From Yaniella halotolerans DSM 15476 (GTDB lineage Bacteria; Actinomycetota; Actinomycetes; Actinomycetales; Micrococcaceae), in the NCBI RefSeq assembly GCF_000420805.1, contig NZ_ATVQ01000001.1, positions 1,523,997-1,587,996 on the forward strand: a stretch of 64,000 nt of DNA, written 5' to 3'. The translations under genes and the position numbers were made by a program. Below are positions 17,990 to 25,594 of this stretch, in pieces. Positions within the stretch are counted from its first letter, which is position 1; the number at the start of each line of letters is the position of its first letter. The notes beneath the pieces are model-generated. The model saw nothing but the letters and a program-made list of their open reading frames with translations, did no database searches and was not told the origin of the DNA.

Positions 17990-20047
17990 ATGACACTACG
18001 CGCTGAGGCCACCCAGATTCTTTCCGAACTCGTCGGAAAGCCCGCAGCCTTCCACGAGGGACAGTATGAGGCCATCGAAGCGATCGTCAGTGGGCGGCGC
18101 GGATTGGTCGTGCAGCGCACCGGGTGGGGAAAATCTGCGGTCTACTTCGTCGCGACAGCACTCCTGAGACGTCGTGGTGGTGGACCCACGTTGATCATCT
18201 CTCCTCTGCTAGCTCTGATGGCAGATCAGGTTGCAGCAGCCCAGCGTGCCGGCATCGTGGCTGAATCAATTAACTCAACCAATGCGGCCGCCTGGAACGT
18301 GATTGCAGGGCAACTGGAACGCGACGAAATCGACGTCTTGCTGATCTCGCCGGAACGTCTCAACAATCCGATGTTTCGTCAGAGTCAGCTGCCCGATCTG
18401 ATCGAACGACTGGGGCTCTTGGTCATCGATGAGGCCCATTGCATTTCGGACTGGGGTCACGATTTTCGCCCGGACTATCGCAGAATCGGCTCGGTGATCA
18501 GCCAGTTGGAAACACCAATCCTGGCGACAACAGCAACGGCGAACCAGCGTGTGGTCGACGATGTACTGGAACAACTTGGCAATGACGTCTTCCTAACTCG
18601 CGGCCCGCTAGCCCGCTCGTCGTTGCGACTCTCGGTGTTGCCCCAAGCCGACTCGCAAACCAGAATCGGTTGGCTGGTCGACCATCTGACGCACTTCGAA
18701 TCCTCGGGCATTGTATATACGCTTACGGTCGCTGCTGCCCACGACGTCGCAGAAGCCCTCCAAGCAGCCGGGCATAATGTGGCCGCATATACGGGCGCGA
18801 CCGCACCAGAAGAGCGCACCGAGCTAGAACAAGCATTGAAAGATAACCGAGTCAAAGCACTGATTGCCACGTCGGCTCTGGGCATGGGATTCGATAAGCC
18901 AGACCTTGGATTTGTCGTTCATTTTGGCGCACCGTCATCTCCGGTTTCCTACTACCAACATATCGGTCGTGCCGGACGTGGGACCGACCACGCCGAGGCG
19001 GTGCTCCTACCCGGTGTGGAAGACCAACGGATCTGGGAATACTTTGCGACAGCATCAATGCCAGACGAAGGGATCGCTAAGCAGGTTCTGGAAGCCACAC
19101 AGCAGCCGCTTTCTATACCTGCACTGTCGGCCAGGGTAGACCTATCGCCGTCACGGCTGGAACTGTTGATTAAGATTCTCGCCGTTGATGACGCCATCGT
19201 TCGAGTTCAAGGCGGCTGGCAGGCCACCGGCACGCCCTGGCACTACGATGCCGAACGCTACGAGCATGTGGCAGCCCAACGTGTTGCCGAACAAAATCTG
19301 ATGTTGGAATACCAGCGCACCGAGCAGTGTCGTATGCAGTATCTTTCACAGACATTAGATGACCCCTACGCCCAAGCGTGCGGCCGGTGCGATAACTGCG
19401 TGGGCGCCTGGCTTACACTTGAGATTTCTGCGGACGCCCGCAACTACGCGCAACAGGTCTTGGCACGGCCGGGGGTCGACATTGCGCCGCGAAAGATGTG
19501 GCCTACCGGTCTGGACAATCTTGGAATCAACCTCAAAGGAAAAATCAAACAGCAACATCTCCCGGGGCGGGCACTCGCCCGCCTGACAGATCTCGGCTGG
19601 GGCACCACGCTGCGTCAACTCCAAGATGCTGATGATCAGCCTGTTACCGATGCCATGGTGCAAGGCTTGGTCCAAGTCTTGGCGGACTGGGACTGGGCTC
19701 AGCGTCCCATTGCCGTCGTTGCGATGCCATCGCCAAACCGACCACAACTGGTGGGGTCCCTGGCACAGGCTATCGCAAGCATTGGCCAGTTACCGTACCT
19801 CGGTGAGTTGCAATGGAACGGTCCGGTCCATCCTCCGGCTGCCAACAGCGCGTTCCGCTTAGCTCAAGTGCATAATCGGTATAGCGTGCCTGCGCAACTC
19901 CAAGAGGCGTTGAACAGTGCACCACAAGGGCCACTGCTGCTCGTCGACGATATTGCCTCGACCAAGTGGTCCTTGACCGTAGCATCTGCGACGCTGCTGC
20001 GGGCTGGCGCCGACAGTGTCCTCCCACTGACGCTTGGCATCGCCTAA
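17990..20047 (+). CDS. recQ: RecQ-family DNA helicase with PRTase-like C-terminus
   Basis: An SF2 helicase of 685 residues. Walker A is QRTGWGKSAVYF (about 49-60), Walker B DEAHCISDWGHDFRPDYR, motif III TATAN, motif VI GRAGRG. A zinc-binding segment with CRMQY and ACGRCDNC follows, as in RecQ. The last 130 residues depart from RecQ and end in LLLVDDIASTKWSLTVAS plus VLPLTLGIA, the layout of a PRPP-binding loop of type I phosphoribosyltransferases. RecQ-PRTase fusions occur in actinobacteria. The ATG at 17990 has AAAGGG just upstream; a TTG at 17972 would lie in the pckG hairpin. The end overlaps manB by four bases. Confidence 0.9.
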   Translation: MTLRAEATQILSELVGKPAAFHEGQYEAIEAIVSGRRGLVVQRTGWGKSAVYFVATALLRRRGGGPTLIISPLLALMADQVAAAQRAGIVAESINSTNAAAWNVIAGQLERDEIDVLLISPERLNNPMFRQSQLPDLIERLGLLVIDEAHCISDWGHDFRPDYRRIGSVISQLETPILATTATANQRVVDDVLEQLGNDVFLTRGPLARSSLRLSVLPQADSQTRIGWLVDHLTHFESSGIVYTLTVAAAHDVAEALQAAGHNVAAYTGATAPEERTELEQALKDNRVKALIATSALGMGFDKPDLGFVVHFGAPSSPVSYYQHIGRAGRGTDHAEAVLLPGVEDQRIWEYFATASMPDEGIAKQVLEATQQPLSIPALSARVDLSPSRLELLIKILAVDDAIVRVQGGWQATGTPWHYDAERYEHVAAQRVAEQNLMLEYQRTEQCRMQYLSQTLDDPYAQACGRCDNCVGAWLTLEISADARNYAQQVLARPGVDIAPRKMWPTGLDNLGINLKGKIKQQHLPGRALARLTDLGWGTTLRQLQDADDQPVTDAMVQGLVQVLADWDWAQRPIAVVAMPSPNRPQLVGSLAQAIASIGQLPYLGELQWNGPVHPPAANSAFRLAQVHNRYSVPAQLQEALNSAPQGPLLLVDDIASTKWSLTVASATLLRAGADSVLPLTLGIA

Positions 20048-21462
20048 GCGCGGAGGATCCCCAGCACGGTGTCTCGGAGCCACACCATCGTAGATGGATC
20101 GGCAGCTTCAGCATTGAACCGCAGCAAGGGTTCGGTATTCGACGGGCGGAGATTAAACCACCAATCGCCATTGGTCGCTGCCATCGTCGTGCCGTCAATG
20201 GTCGAAATAGTGGTTTCAACACCGGGGTCGAATTCGGCGAGCACCTGAGCGATCGAACCGGCTTGGTCTGCGACTTGCGAGTTGATCTCCCCGGAAGCAA
20301 CGTATGGGGTGTACTCGGCTGCCAAGGAGGAAGCGGTGGCGGTGGTTGATCCCAGCATCGCTAAGACGTGCATGGCCGCTAACATGCCGGTATCGGCATT
20401 GAAAAAGTCGCGGAAATAATAGTGCGCAGAGTGCTCGCCGCCAAACACCGCGGAATGCTCGGCCATGTAGGCCTTGATGAACGAGTGCCCTACACGAGTT
20501 TCAACCGCTCGACCACCTGCAGCCTCAACTGCTTCGGGCACAACCTTTGATGTGATGAGGTTGTAAATAATCACCGGGGTGGTCTCACCGGCATTTTGAG
20601 CTCGTGCGATCTCTCGTACCGCAACCATGGCCGTGATGGCCGATGGGGTTACCGGTTCGCCTCGCTCATCAATCACAAAACAGCGGTCTGCATCGCCGTC
20701 GAATGCTAAACCAAGATCCGCGCCATGCTCACGCACCGCGTTCTGCAGATCGACTAAGTTGGCCGGTTCAATAGGATTGGCCGGGTGGTTAGGGAAGGTC
20801 CCGTCTAATTCAAAATACAACGGGATGATGTCAATAGGTAGTGAGCTCAACACCTTATCGCCCAGAACCGCAGGGGTGGTGTACCCAGCCATGCCATTTC
20901 CTGCATCGACCACAACTTTTAGCGGACGAATGTTCGATAGATCTACGAGCGAGCGTAGATATTCTGCGTAGCCGGTGAGCGTATCGCGCTGCGAAACTTC
21001 GCCTGCTTCAGCTACGGATTCGACAAACCCGGCGTCCAAATAACTTTGCGCCTTGGCTTGGATCTCCGCCAAGCCAGTATCTGCTGAAATGGGGACGGCA
21101 GCAGCACGGGTCATTTTTATGCCGTTGTAGCCGGCGGGGTTATGCGAGGCAGTGAACACCACGCCCGGAGCGTTCAGTACACCCGAGGCGTGATACAACA
21201 TATCGGTGGAGATCAATCCCAGCTGTTCAACATCTGCACCTGCGGCTGCGGCGCCGCGGGTAAATGCTGCCACATAGTCTTCCGATGAAGGGCGCATATC
21301 ACCACCAACGAGTACCCGGTCAGCACCGGTCACCGCAACGAATGCGAATCCGACCGCTAACGCTACGTCAGCATTGATGGTTTCGTCTTCGATACCGCGG
21401 ACGTCGTAGGCTTTAAAACTATCGGCTAAATTCATTTTGGGGAGATCAAAAGCAAGCTTCAC
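20044..21462 (-). CDS. manB: Phosphomannomutase/phosphoglucomutase
   Basis: Alpha-D-phosphohexomutase family protein, 472 residues from the GTG at 21462. FKAYDVRGI opens the family core, TASHNPAGYNG carries the phosphoserine, DGDADRCF binds Mg, and GGEHSAHYYFRDF is the sugar-binding loop, followed by RPSNTEPLLR near the C-terminus. It interconverts mannose or glucose 6- and 1-phosphates for cell-wall and glycan precursors. Start choice: a TAGACT box ends eight bases before GTG 21462, while the ATG at 21435, which fits homologues slightly better, has no ribosome site. Convergent with recQ, overlapping four bases. Confidence 0.92.
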   Translation of the reverse strand: MKLAFDLPKMNLADSFKAYDVRGIEDETINADVALAVGFAFVAVTGADRVLVGGDMRPSSEDYVAAFTRGAAAAGADVEQLGLISTDMLYHASGVLNAPGVVFTASHNPAGYNGIKMTRAAAVPISADTGLAEIQAKAQSYLDAGFVESVAEAGEVSQRDTLTGYAEYLRSLVDLSNIRPLKVVVDAGNGMAGYTTPAVLGDKVLSSLPIDIIPLYFELDGTFPNHPANPIEPANLVDLQNAVREHGADLGLAFDGDADRCFVIDERGEPVTPSAITAMVAVREIARAQNAGETTPVIIYNLITSKVVPEAVEAAGGRAVETRVGHSFIKAYMAEHSAVFGGEHSAHYYFRDFFNADTGMLAAMHVLAMLGSTTATASSLAAEYTPYVASGEINSQVADQAGSIAQVLAEFDPGVETTISTIDGTTMAATNGDWWFNLRPSNTEPLLRFNAEAADPSTMVWLRDTVLGILRA

Positions 21463-21526
21463 GATTTCTGAGTCTAGCCTCAAACCACACCGGCACATAA
21501 AACCTCGTTGCGGCAGAAAGGCAGCC

Positions 21527-22795
21527 ATGCACCAGTTCCAGTTTCCGGGGCCACAGACCGGAGAAACATGGCTGGGACACGTTCCCAAAACGGCGAGCTT
21601 CCGACGGTTGATGATCGGTCTATTCTTCGCCGGCGTCGCAACCTTTGCACAGCTCTATTCACCTCAGGGACTGCTGCCCCTGATCGCTGCAGACCTGCAA
21701 GCTAGCGCGGATCAAGCCGCGCTGCTGGTATCTGCTTCTACGATTGGTCTGGCAGCGGCTGTTATTCCGTGGTCATTTGTGGGTGACAGGCTCGGACGGA
21801 AACCAGCCATGACGATTTCTATTATTACCGCCTGTTTATTCGGTATTGGCGCCACACTTGCGCCGACCTTCGGCGTGATTCTGCTGTTTCGGGTGTTAGA
21901 AGGCATGGCACTGGGTGGTGTGCCAGCGCTGGCAATGGCCTATCTGAATGAGGAAGTCCACCCGCAAGCCACCGGTCAATCAGCCGGGACGTTCATCGCG
22001 GGGACGGTACTCGGCGGGCTCCTAGGTCGTGTCGTGGCAGCCCCCATAGGGGAGTGGTACCACTGGCGTATGGGCATGGGGGTAGTGTTGGCGCTTGCGG
22101 TGGCTTCGGCCGTCTGCTTTCTGCTCCTCACTCCAGCGGCGAGAAAATTTCAACCCACAAAGTCTTCCCCGCGTAAAGCCATCGCAGCGATTACCACCAA
22201 TTTGCGCTCCGCGGTGCTCAACGTCATGTACCTGCAGGGCATGTTACTGATGGGCGGATTCGTGGCCGTCTACAATTTCTTGGGATTCCACCTCATAGAA
22301 GAGCCATTCAATTTGCCGGTCTCTGTGGTGTCGCTGCTCTTTTTGGCCTATCTCATGGGCACTTTCACGTCACCGTGGGCAGGTGCTCTGGCGACTAGAT
22401 ATCGGCCTTCTCGAGTGCTGATGGTACTGACTCTACTGATGATTACGGGAATCCTGCTCACACTCGTTCCCAACCTCTGGGTAGTATTGCTCGGGCTACT
22501 GGTATTTACCGGTGCATTTTTCGGAGCACATTCCGTCGCATCCGGTTGGGCCGGAGCTGCGGCAGAAGGCGGAAGAGCCCAGTCAACGTCGCTATACAAC
22601 CTCTGTTACTACACCGGATCGTCAGTTTTTGGTTGGCTCGGCGGCATCTTTTTGATCCATTATGGATGGACTGGAACAGTGCTGATGACCGCCGGTTTGG
22701 CACTGTTGGCGCTGACTGCCACGGCGCTGTTATACGTTTTTGTTGTCCGACCGCGAATTAAAGCGGTCCGAGAGCCGAACTCGACACGCGCTTGA
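21527..22795 (+). CDS. MFS transporter (YnfM/CynX-like)
   Basis: A membrane carrier of 422 residues with twelve predicted hydrophobic segments. The loop 2-3 signature is GDRLGRKPAM, the first half ends in FRVLEGMALGGVPALAMAYL, and the second half carries YRPSRVLMVL after helix 8. The pattern is that of the arabinose-efflux/YnfM group. The ATG at 21527 has AGAAAGG upstream; the open frame continues to 21437 but overlaps the manB promoter. Substrate not deducible; it may be an exporter. Confidence 0.85.
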   Translation: MHQFQFPGPQTGETWLGHVPKTASFRRLMIGLFFAGVATFAQLYSPQGLLPLIAADLQASADQAALLVSASTIGLAAAVIPWSFVGDRLGRKPAMTISIITACLFGIGATLAPTFGVILLFRVLEGMALGGVPALAMAYLNEEVHPQATGQSAGTFIAGTVLGGLLGRVVAAPIGEWYHWRMGMGVVLALAVASAVCFLLLTPAARKFQPTKSSPRKAIAAITTNLRSAVLNVMYLQGMLLMGGFVAVYNFLGFHLIEEPFNLPVSVVSLLFLAYLMGTFTSPWAGALATRYRPSRVLMVLTLLMITGILLTLVPNLWVVLLGLLVFTGAFFGAHSVASGWAGAAAEGGRAQSTSLYNLCYYTGSSVFGWLGGIFLIHYGWTGTVLMTAGLALLALTATALLYVFVVRPRIKAVREPNSTRA

Positions 22796-22806
22796 CAACT
22801 TGACAG

Positions 22807-22819
22807 TACAATAGGCGGC
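22807..22819 (+). promoter_or_regulatory. Leaderless promoter
   Basis: TACAAT (22807-22812) is seven bases before the ATG at 22820. A TTGACA repeat lies nearer than usual for a -35 (22792-22797), so only the -10 is strong. Confidence 0.45.
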
Positions 22820-23512
22820 ATGGAATTCATTATCCCGCTCTTGCTGCTTGCGGTCTCGGCTTTATTGGTGTGGGGCATCATCGCCTTTCTCGGTCGCTCA
22901 TCAGGCCTACAGAACACAACCGCAGGTTCACGCGGTAAGTCGCCGGCGCTCTTTGACCGTATGTCCGAAGAAGGCGCATCTGCTGCTGCCCGACGCCTAG
23001 ACGAAGAGTCTCACAACAAGGTCTATCGTTACCTTGCTGTTGGACAGCTTGCCCAGGCGGCAGAGGTCTACCACAAAGCGACCGGAGTGGGACGGATTGA
23101 GGCGTTTGTCGATGTCCAAGCGCTGTATCAGTTCCCGCAAGAGCATGTGGAAGATGCCGAAGAATCGGTTCCACTGGAAGATGTGGCAGGCTCGGATCCG
23201 TTTGTCCCAGCGGATGAACAGGAAGTCACCGATCTCACGGTGCCTGATGAGTGGTTAGAGCTCAGTGAGCCGGCCAAGCAGCAAGGCTTCGAAGTGCAAA
23301 TTAGTCGGGATTCCGAAACAATCTCTATGTCGTCGGAGGAATTGCCTCCGTGGATTCGCGATCAGATTGAGGCGATGGTCCGCGACGAGCGGCTTGATGA
23401 TGCAGCAGAAACCCTGACCGAACATACGGTGTTGCAGCAGACCGAGGCGCAGGATCTCATTAAAATTATCGCGCAACAGATTCACGCTGCGGACGATGAC
23501 AGCAAAGAGTAA
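22820..23512 (+). CDS. Membrane-anchored protein with two L7/L12-like helical motifs
   Basis: Not a known enzyme. Residues 2-24 form one N-terminal membrane helix (FIIPLLLLAVSALLVWGII), and the rest is acidic and soluble. Two segments look like the helical hairpin of the ribosomal L7/L12 C-terminal domain: about 70-95 (LAQAAEVYHKATGVGRIEAF) and 195-225 (DDAAETLTEHTVLQQTEAQD). Each has the pattern of a helix, a Thr-Gly or Thr-Val turn and a second helix with Glu-Ala. A leaderless promoter is likely. Probably a cytosol-facing anchored adaptor; this is inference. Confidence 0.75.
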   Translation: MEFIIPLLLLAVSALLVWGIIAFLGRSSGLQNTTAGSRGKSPALFDRMSEEGASAAARRLDEESHNKVYRYLAVGQLAQAAEVYHKATGVGRIEAFVDVQALYQFPQEHVEDAEESVPLEDVAGSDPFVPADEQEVTDLTVPDEWLELSEPAKQQGFEVQISRDSETISMSSEELPPWIRDQIEAMVRDERLDDAAETLTEHTVLQQTEAQDLIKIIAQQIHAADDDSKE

Positions 23513-23528
23513 TGACGTTTGCCCAATG

Positions 23529-23561
23529 AAAAAGCTCCCTGTTTATACAGGGAGCTTTTCT
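23529..23561. terminator. Bidirectional terminator
   Basis: AAAAGCTCCCTGT (23530-23542) pairs with ACAGGGAGCTTTT (23547-23559) around TTAT, with A and T runs at the two ends. It serves both convergent genes. Confidence 0.85.
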
Positions 23562-23569
23562 ATGGTCGC

Positions 23570-23884
23570 TTAGACGTCGTCCTCGGCAGCCGGTCCGCCT
23601 TCACCTTCCCAGCGGTCTATCTGCTTGGCTTTTGAACTGGAGTGTTTCAGCCGTACGCCATAGCCGCCGGCTTGCGAATCCGGTAAGAACAGTGCGCCGT
23701 GTTCGATGAGTACGGCTTTGATTGCTTGCTCCTGCTCTTCGGGTAACGAAATGACACCACGTTCAAACTTCCGAATCTCATCGCGTTCGATACCTGTTTC
23801 GTCAGCTATATACCACGTCGAGATGCCGACCAGGGCACGACCCGCCCTCGCCAGGTTGGAGTTGAATACGTCTTGAATAGTCAT
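23570..23884 (-). CDS. Small helix-turn-helix protein
   Basis: A 104-residue protein. The segment STWYIADETGIERDEIRKFERG (split by a turn at Glu-Thr-Gly) has the spacing of an XRE/Cro-type helix-turn-helix, and a helix EEQEQAIKAVLIEHGALFLPDS follows; the C-terminus is charged. I choose the ATG at 23884 because GGGAG lies five bases upstream; an ATG at 23896 would include that site. The gene is 12 bases downstream of the dehydrogenase gene on the same strand, so the two are probably cotranscribed. Target unknown. Confidence 0.7.
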   Translation of the reverse strand: MTIQDVFNSNLARAGRALVGISTWYIADETGIERDEIRKFERGVISLPEEQEQAIKAVLIEHGALFLPDSQAGGYGVRLKHSSSKAKQIDRWEGEGGPAAEDDV

Positions 23885-23896
23885 CACGACTCCCAT

Positions 23897-24964
23897 CTAT
23901 TGATCAATTTTGACCAAGATCTTTACTTCAGTTTCGCCCGCGTCGCGAAGCTTCCGCAAGCCTTGATCCACCACGTCATCCATGTCTATGACAGAACTAA
24001 TAAATTGACGAACATTCAATTTTCCAGACAGAACAAGGTCAATGGCTTCGCCGTGCACATTAGCGTAGCCGATCGATGACCCCATCGTCCGTTCTTGCAT
24101 TGTCAGTGCATCGGCAACTGCAAACATAATTGCTTCTGGATATACCGCAACGATCTCAACGTGTCCGGTTGGCCGGACCACCTCGAACATCTGATTGAAG
24201 ACAACTTCGACGCCAGCACAGTCAAAAGCAAAGGCCGCGCCTACGCCATCGGTGGCATCCTGGACGACATTCAGCAGTGATTCCTTAGTGGGGTCAACAA
24301 CGCGATCTGCGTAACCAGCATCTCTAGCAATCTGCTGACGAGCTGTAGATACTTCGGACAGAATCACATTGAGCCCCTTGGCTTTTAGCACGGCGGTCAC
24401 TAACTGTCCGATCGGGCCCCCACCGCCGACCACGGCCGTCTCTCCCGCCAGGACGCCCGCCCGGTTGACGGCATTCAGCGCTACCGCCAAGGGTTCAATC
24501 AGGGCGCCTTCTTCGAGTGACATGTCACCGATTCCGTGTACCCAACGTTGTTCGACCACAATCGACTGGGCCATCCCGCCGCCCCGTCCAGAGATGCCGA
24601 TGAAGCCCATGTCTTCACACAGGTTGTATTGTCCTTGTTGGCAAGCCCAGCAGGTGCCATCGACCATTAGAGGTTCTACGACCACGCGATCGCCAACCTT
24701 CACATGATCGACGTCGTGTGCGATTTCAGTAACGACGCCTGAGAATTCGTGACCGAACACCACGGGAAGGACTTCACCCGAAAGTGCATGCGGTTCATGT
24801 TCTGTAGGAGCTGGCGGGAACGGTCCGGAGAAAAACAGGGAGAGGTCAGACCCGCACAGGCCATTGAACGCCGGAGCAATTTTTACTGCGCCATCGACGA
24901 GTTCAGGTTCTGGAATATCTTCGATACGGACGTCTTCCGTTCCGTAGTATCTGACTGCTTTCAA
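23897..24964 (-). CDS. 2,3-butanediol dehydrogenase-like zinc alcohol dehydrogenase
   Basis: Medium-chain dehydrogenase of 355 residues. The catalytic zinc site is GLCGSDL and GHEFSGVV, the NAD loop GGGGPIG, and MGFIGISGRGGGMAQ and IEPLAVALNAV match (R,R)-butanediol dehydrogenases. The structural zinc loop reads VDGTCWACQQGQYNLC: only three of the usual four Cys are present, Asp replacing the first. The TTG at 24964 follows GAGAGG with eight bases spacing and aligns with homologues; a GTG at 24973 is the alternative. A TATGTATACATA palindrome lies about 140 bases upstream. Substrate (acetoin/butanediol or another polyol) is inferred. Confidence 0.85.
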   Translation of the reverse strand: MKAVRYYGTEDVRIEDIPEPELVDGAVKIAPAFNGLCGSDLSLFFSGPFPPAPTEHEPHALSGEVLPVVFGHEFSGVVTEIAHDVDHVKVGDRVVVEPLMVDGTCWACQQGQYNLCEDMGFIGISGRGGGMAQSIVVEQRWVHGIGDMSLEEGALIEPLAVALNAVNRAGVLAGETAVVGGGGPIGQLVTAVLKAKGLNVILSEVSTARQQIARDAGYADRVVDPTKESLLNVVQDATDGVGAAFAFDCAGVEVVFNQMFEVVRPTGHVEIVAVYPEAIMFAVADALTMQERTMGSSIGYANVHGEAIDLVLSGKLNVRQFISSVIDMDDVVDQGLRKLRDAGETEVKILVKIDQ

Positions 24965-25103
24965 TGCAACCACCTCTCACAAAACGGTGGAATATGCTTC
25001 TGCTCCTAGTCTTTCACTAGGGCTGTTGTCCTTCAAGACTGCTGTTCTTCAGGCGGAATGTTGTGGCGCGGTGCAGGAAATTATTCGGGGGCTATTCTGC
25101 CGC

Positions 25104-25115
25104 TATGTATACATA
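25104..25115. promoter_or_regulatory. TATGTATACATA palindrome, candidate GntR operator
   Basis: A perfect 12-bp palindrome with the same core as the sites before the GntR gene. It lies about 140 bases upstream of the dehydrogenase start. Confidence 0.5.
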
Positions 25116-25263
25116 ACCACGTATGGTGCTGAAAAGAGGACATTATTCGTTGGCCAGAAGACGCTGGGAAATACTCCGTGAAGCGGCCCCTATCGGAGGC
25201 CGGAAAAACTAGGTGGCACTCAACTGTCGCCAAGGCGTTCGCCGAATAAAGTGCCTTAGCCGT

Positions 25264-25297
25264 CAAAGCCCTGCAAACTCAATGAGTCTGCAGGGCT
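25264..25297 (-). terminator. Terminator of tRNA-Ser(GCT)
   Basis: AGCCCTGCA (25267-25275) pairs with TGCAGGGCT (25289-25297); in the minus reading the stem is followed by TTGAC, a weak T run. Confidence 0.6.
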
Positions 25298-25304
25298 GTA
25301 TTGG

Positions 25305-25393
25305 CGGAGGCGGGGGGATTCGAACCCCCGGTCCGCGTTTAAACAGACCCTTCATTAGCAGTGAAGTCCAATCGGCCTCTCTGGCACGCCTCC
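25305..25393 (-). tRNA. tRNA-Ser(GCT)
   Basis: An 89-base class II tRNA: acceptor stem GGAGGCG/CGCCTCC, anticodon loop CTGCTAA (anticodon GCT), long variable arm, T loop TTCGAAT, discriminator G. Reads AGC/AGU. Confidence 0.95.
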
Positions 25394-25539
25394 GGGCTAT
25401 TTGCGCATTTTCGTGTGCAAATAACCCCTTTACCATATCGGACGAAAACGGATAGAGCAAAACGAGCATGGCAGTGTCTGTGAATACCGCCCGCGAGTTT
25501 GTCATGTACATCACAGGCGACTAATGTGTGACCCACGCA

Positions 25540-25549
25540 ATGTATACAT
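25540..25549. promoter_or_regulatory. ATGTATACAT palindrome, candidate GntR operator of prpE
   Basis: A perfect 10-bp palindrome 45 bases before the prpE ATG, identical in core to the sites at 5243 and 25104. The position, just upstream of the coding start, suits control of prpE. Confidence 0.55.
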
Positions 25550-25594
25550 AAATGGTTTTACTGGACAACATCGAGAAGTTTGCGAAGGAGCAGC

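Larger units (their letters stand above)
24965..25594. other. Intergenic region between the dehydrogenase gene and prpE
   Basis: About 630 bases without a protein gene. It holds tRNA-Ser(GCT) (25305-25393, minus), its terminator, and two GTATAC palindromes, 25104-25115 facing the dehydrogenase gene and 25540-25549 facing prpE. Short open frames here have no ribosome site or homology. Confidence 0.6.

Noticed and set aside
21437..21526. N-terminal extension of the MFS gene at 21527
   Set aside because: Overlaps the manB promoter region and is not hydrophobic; AGAAAGG precedes the ATG at 21527.
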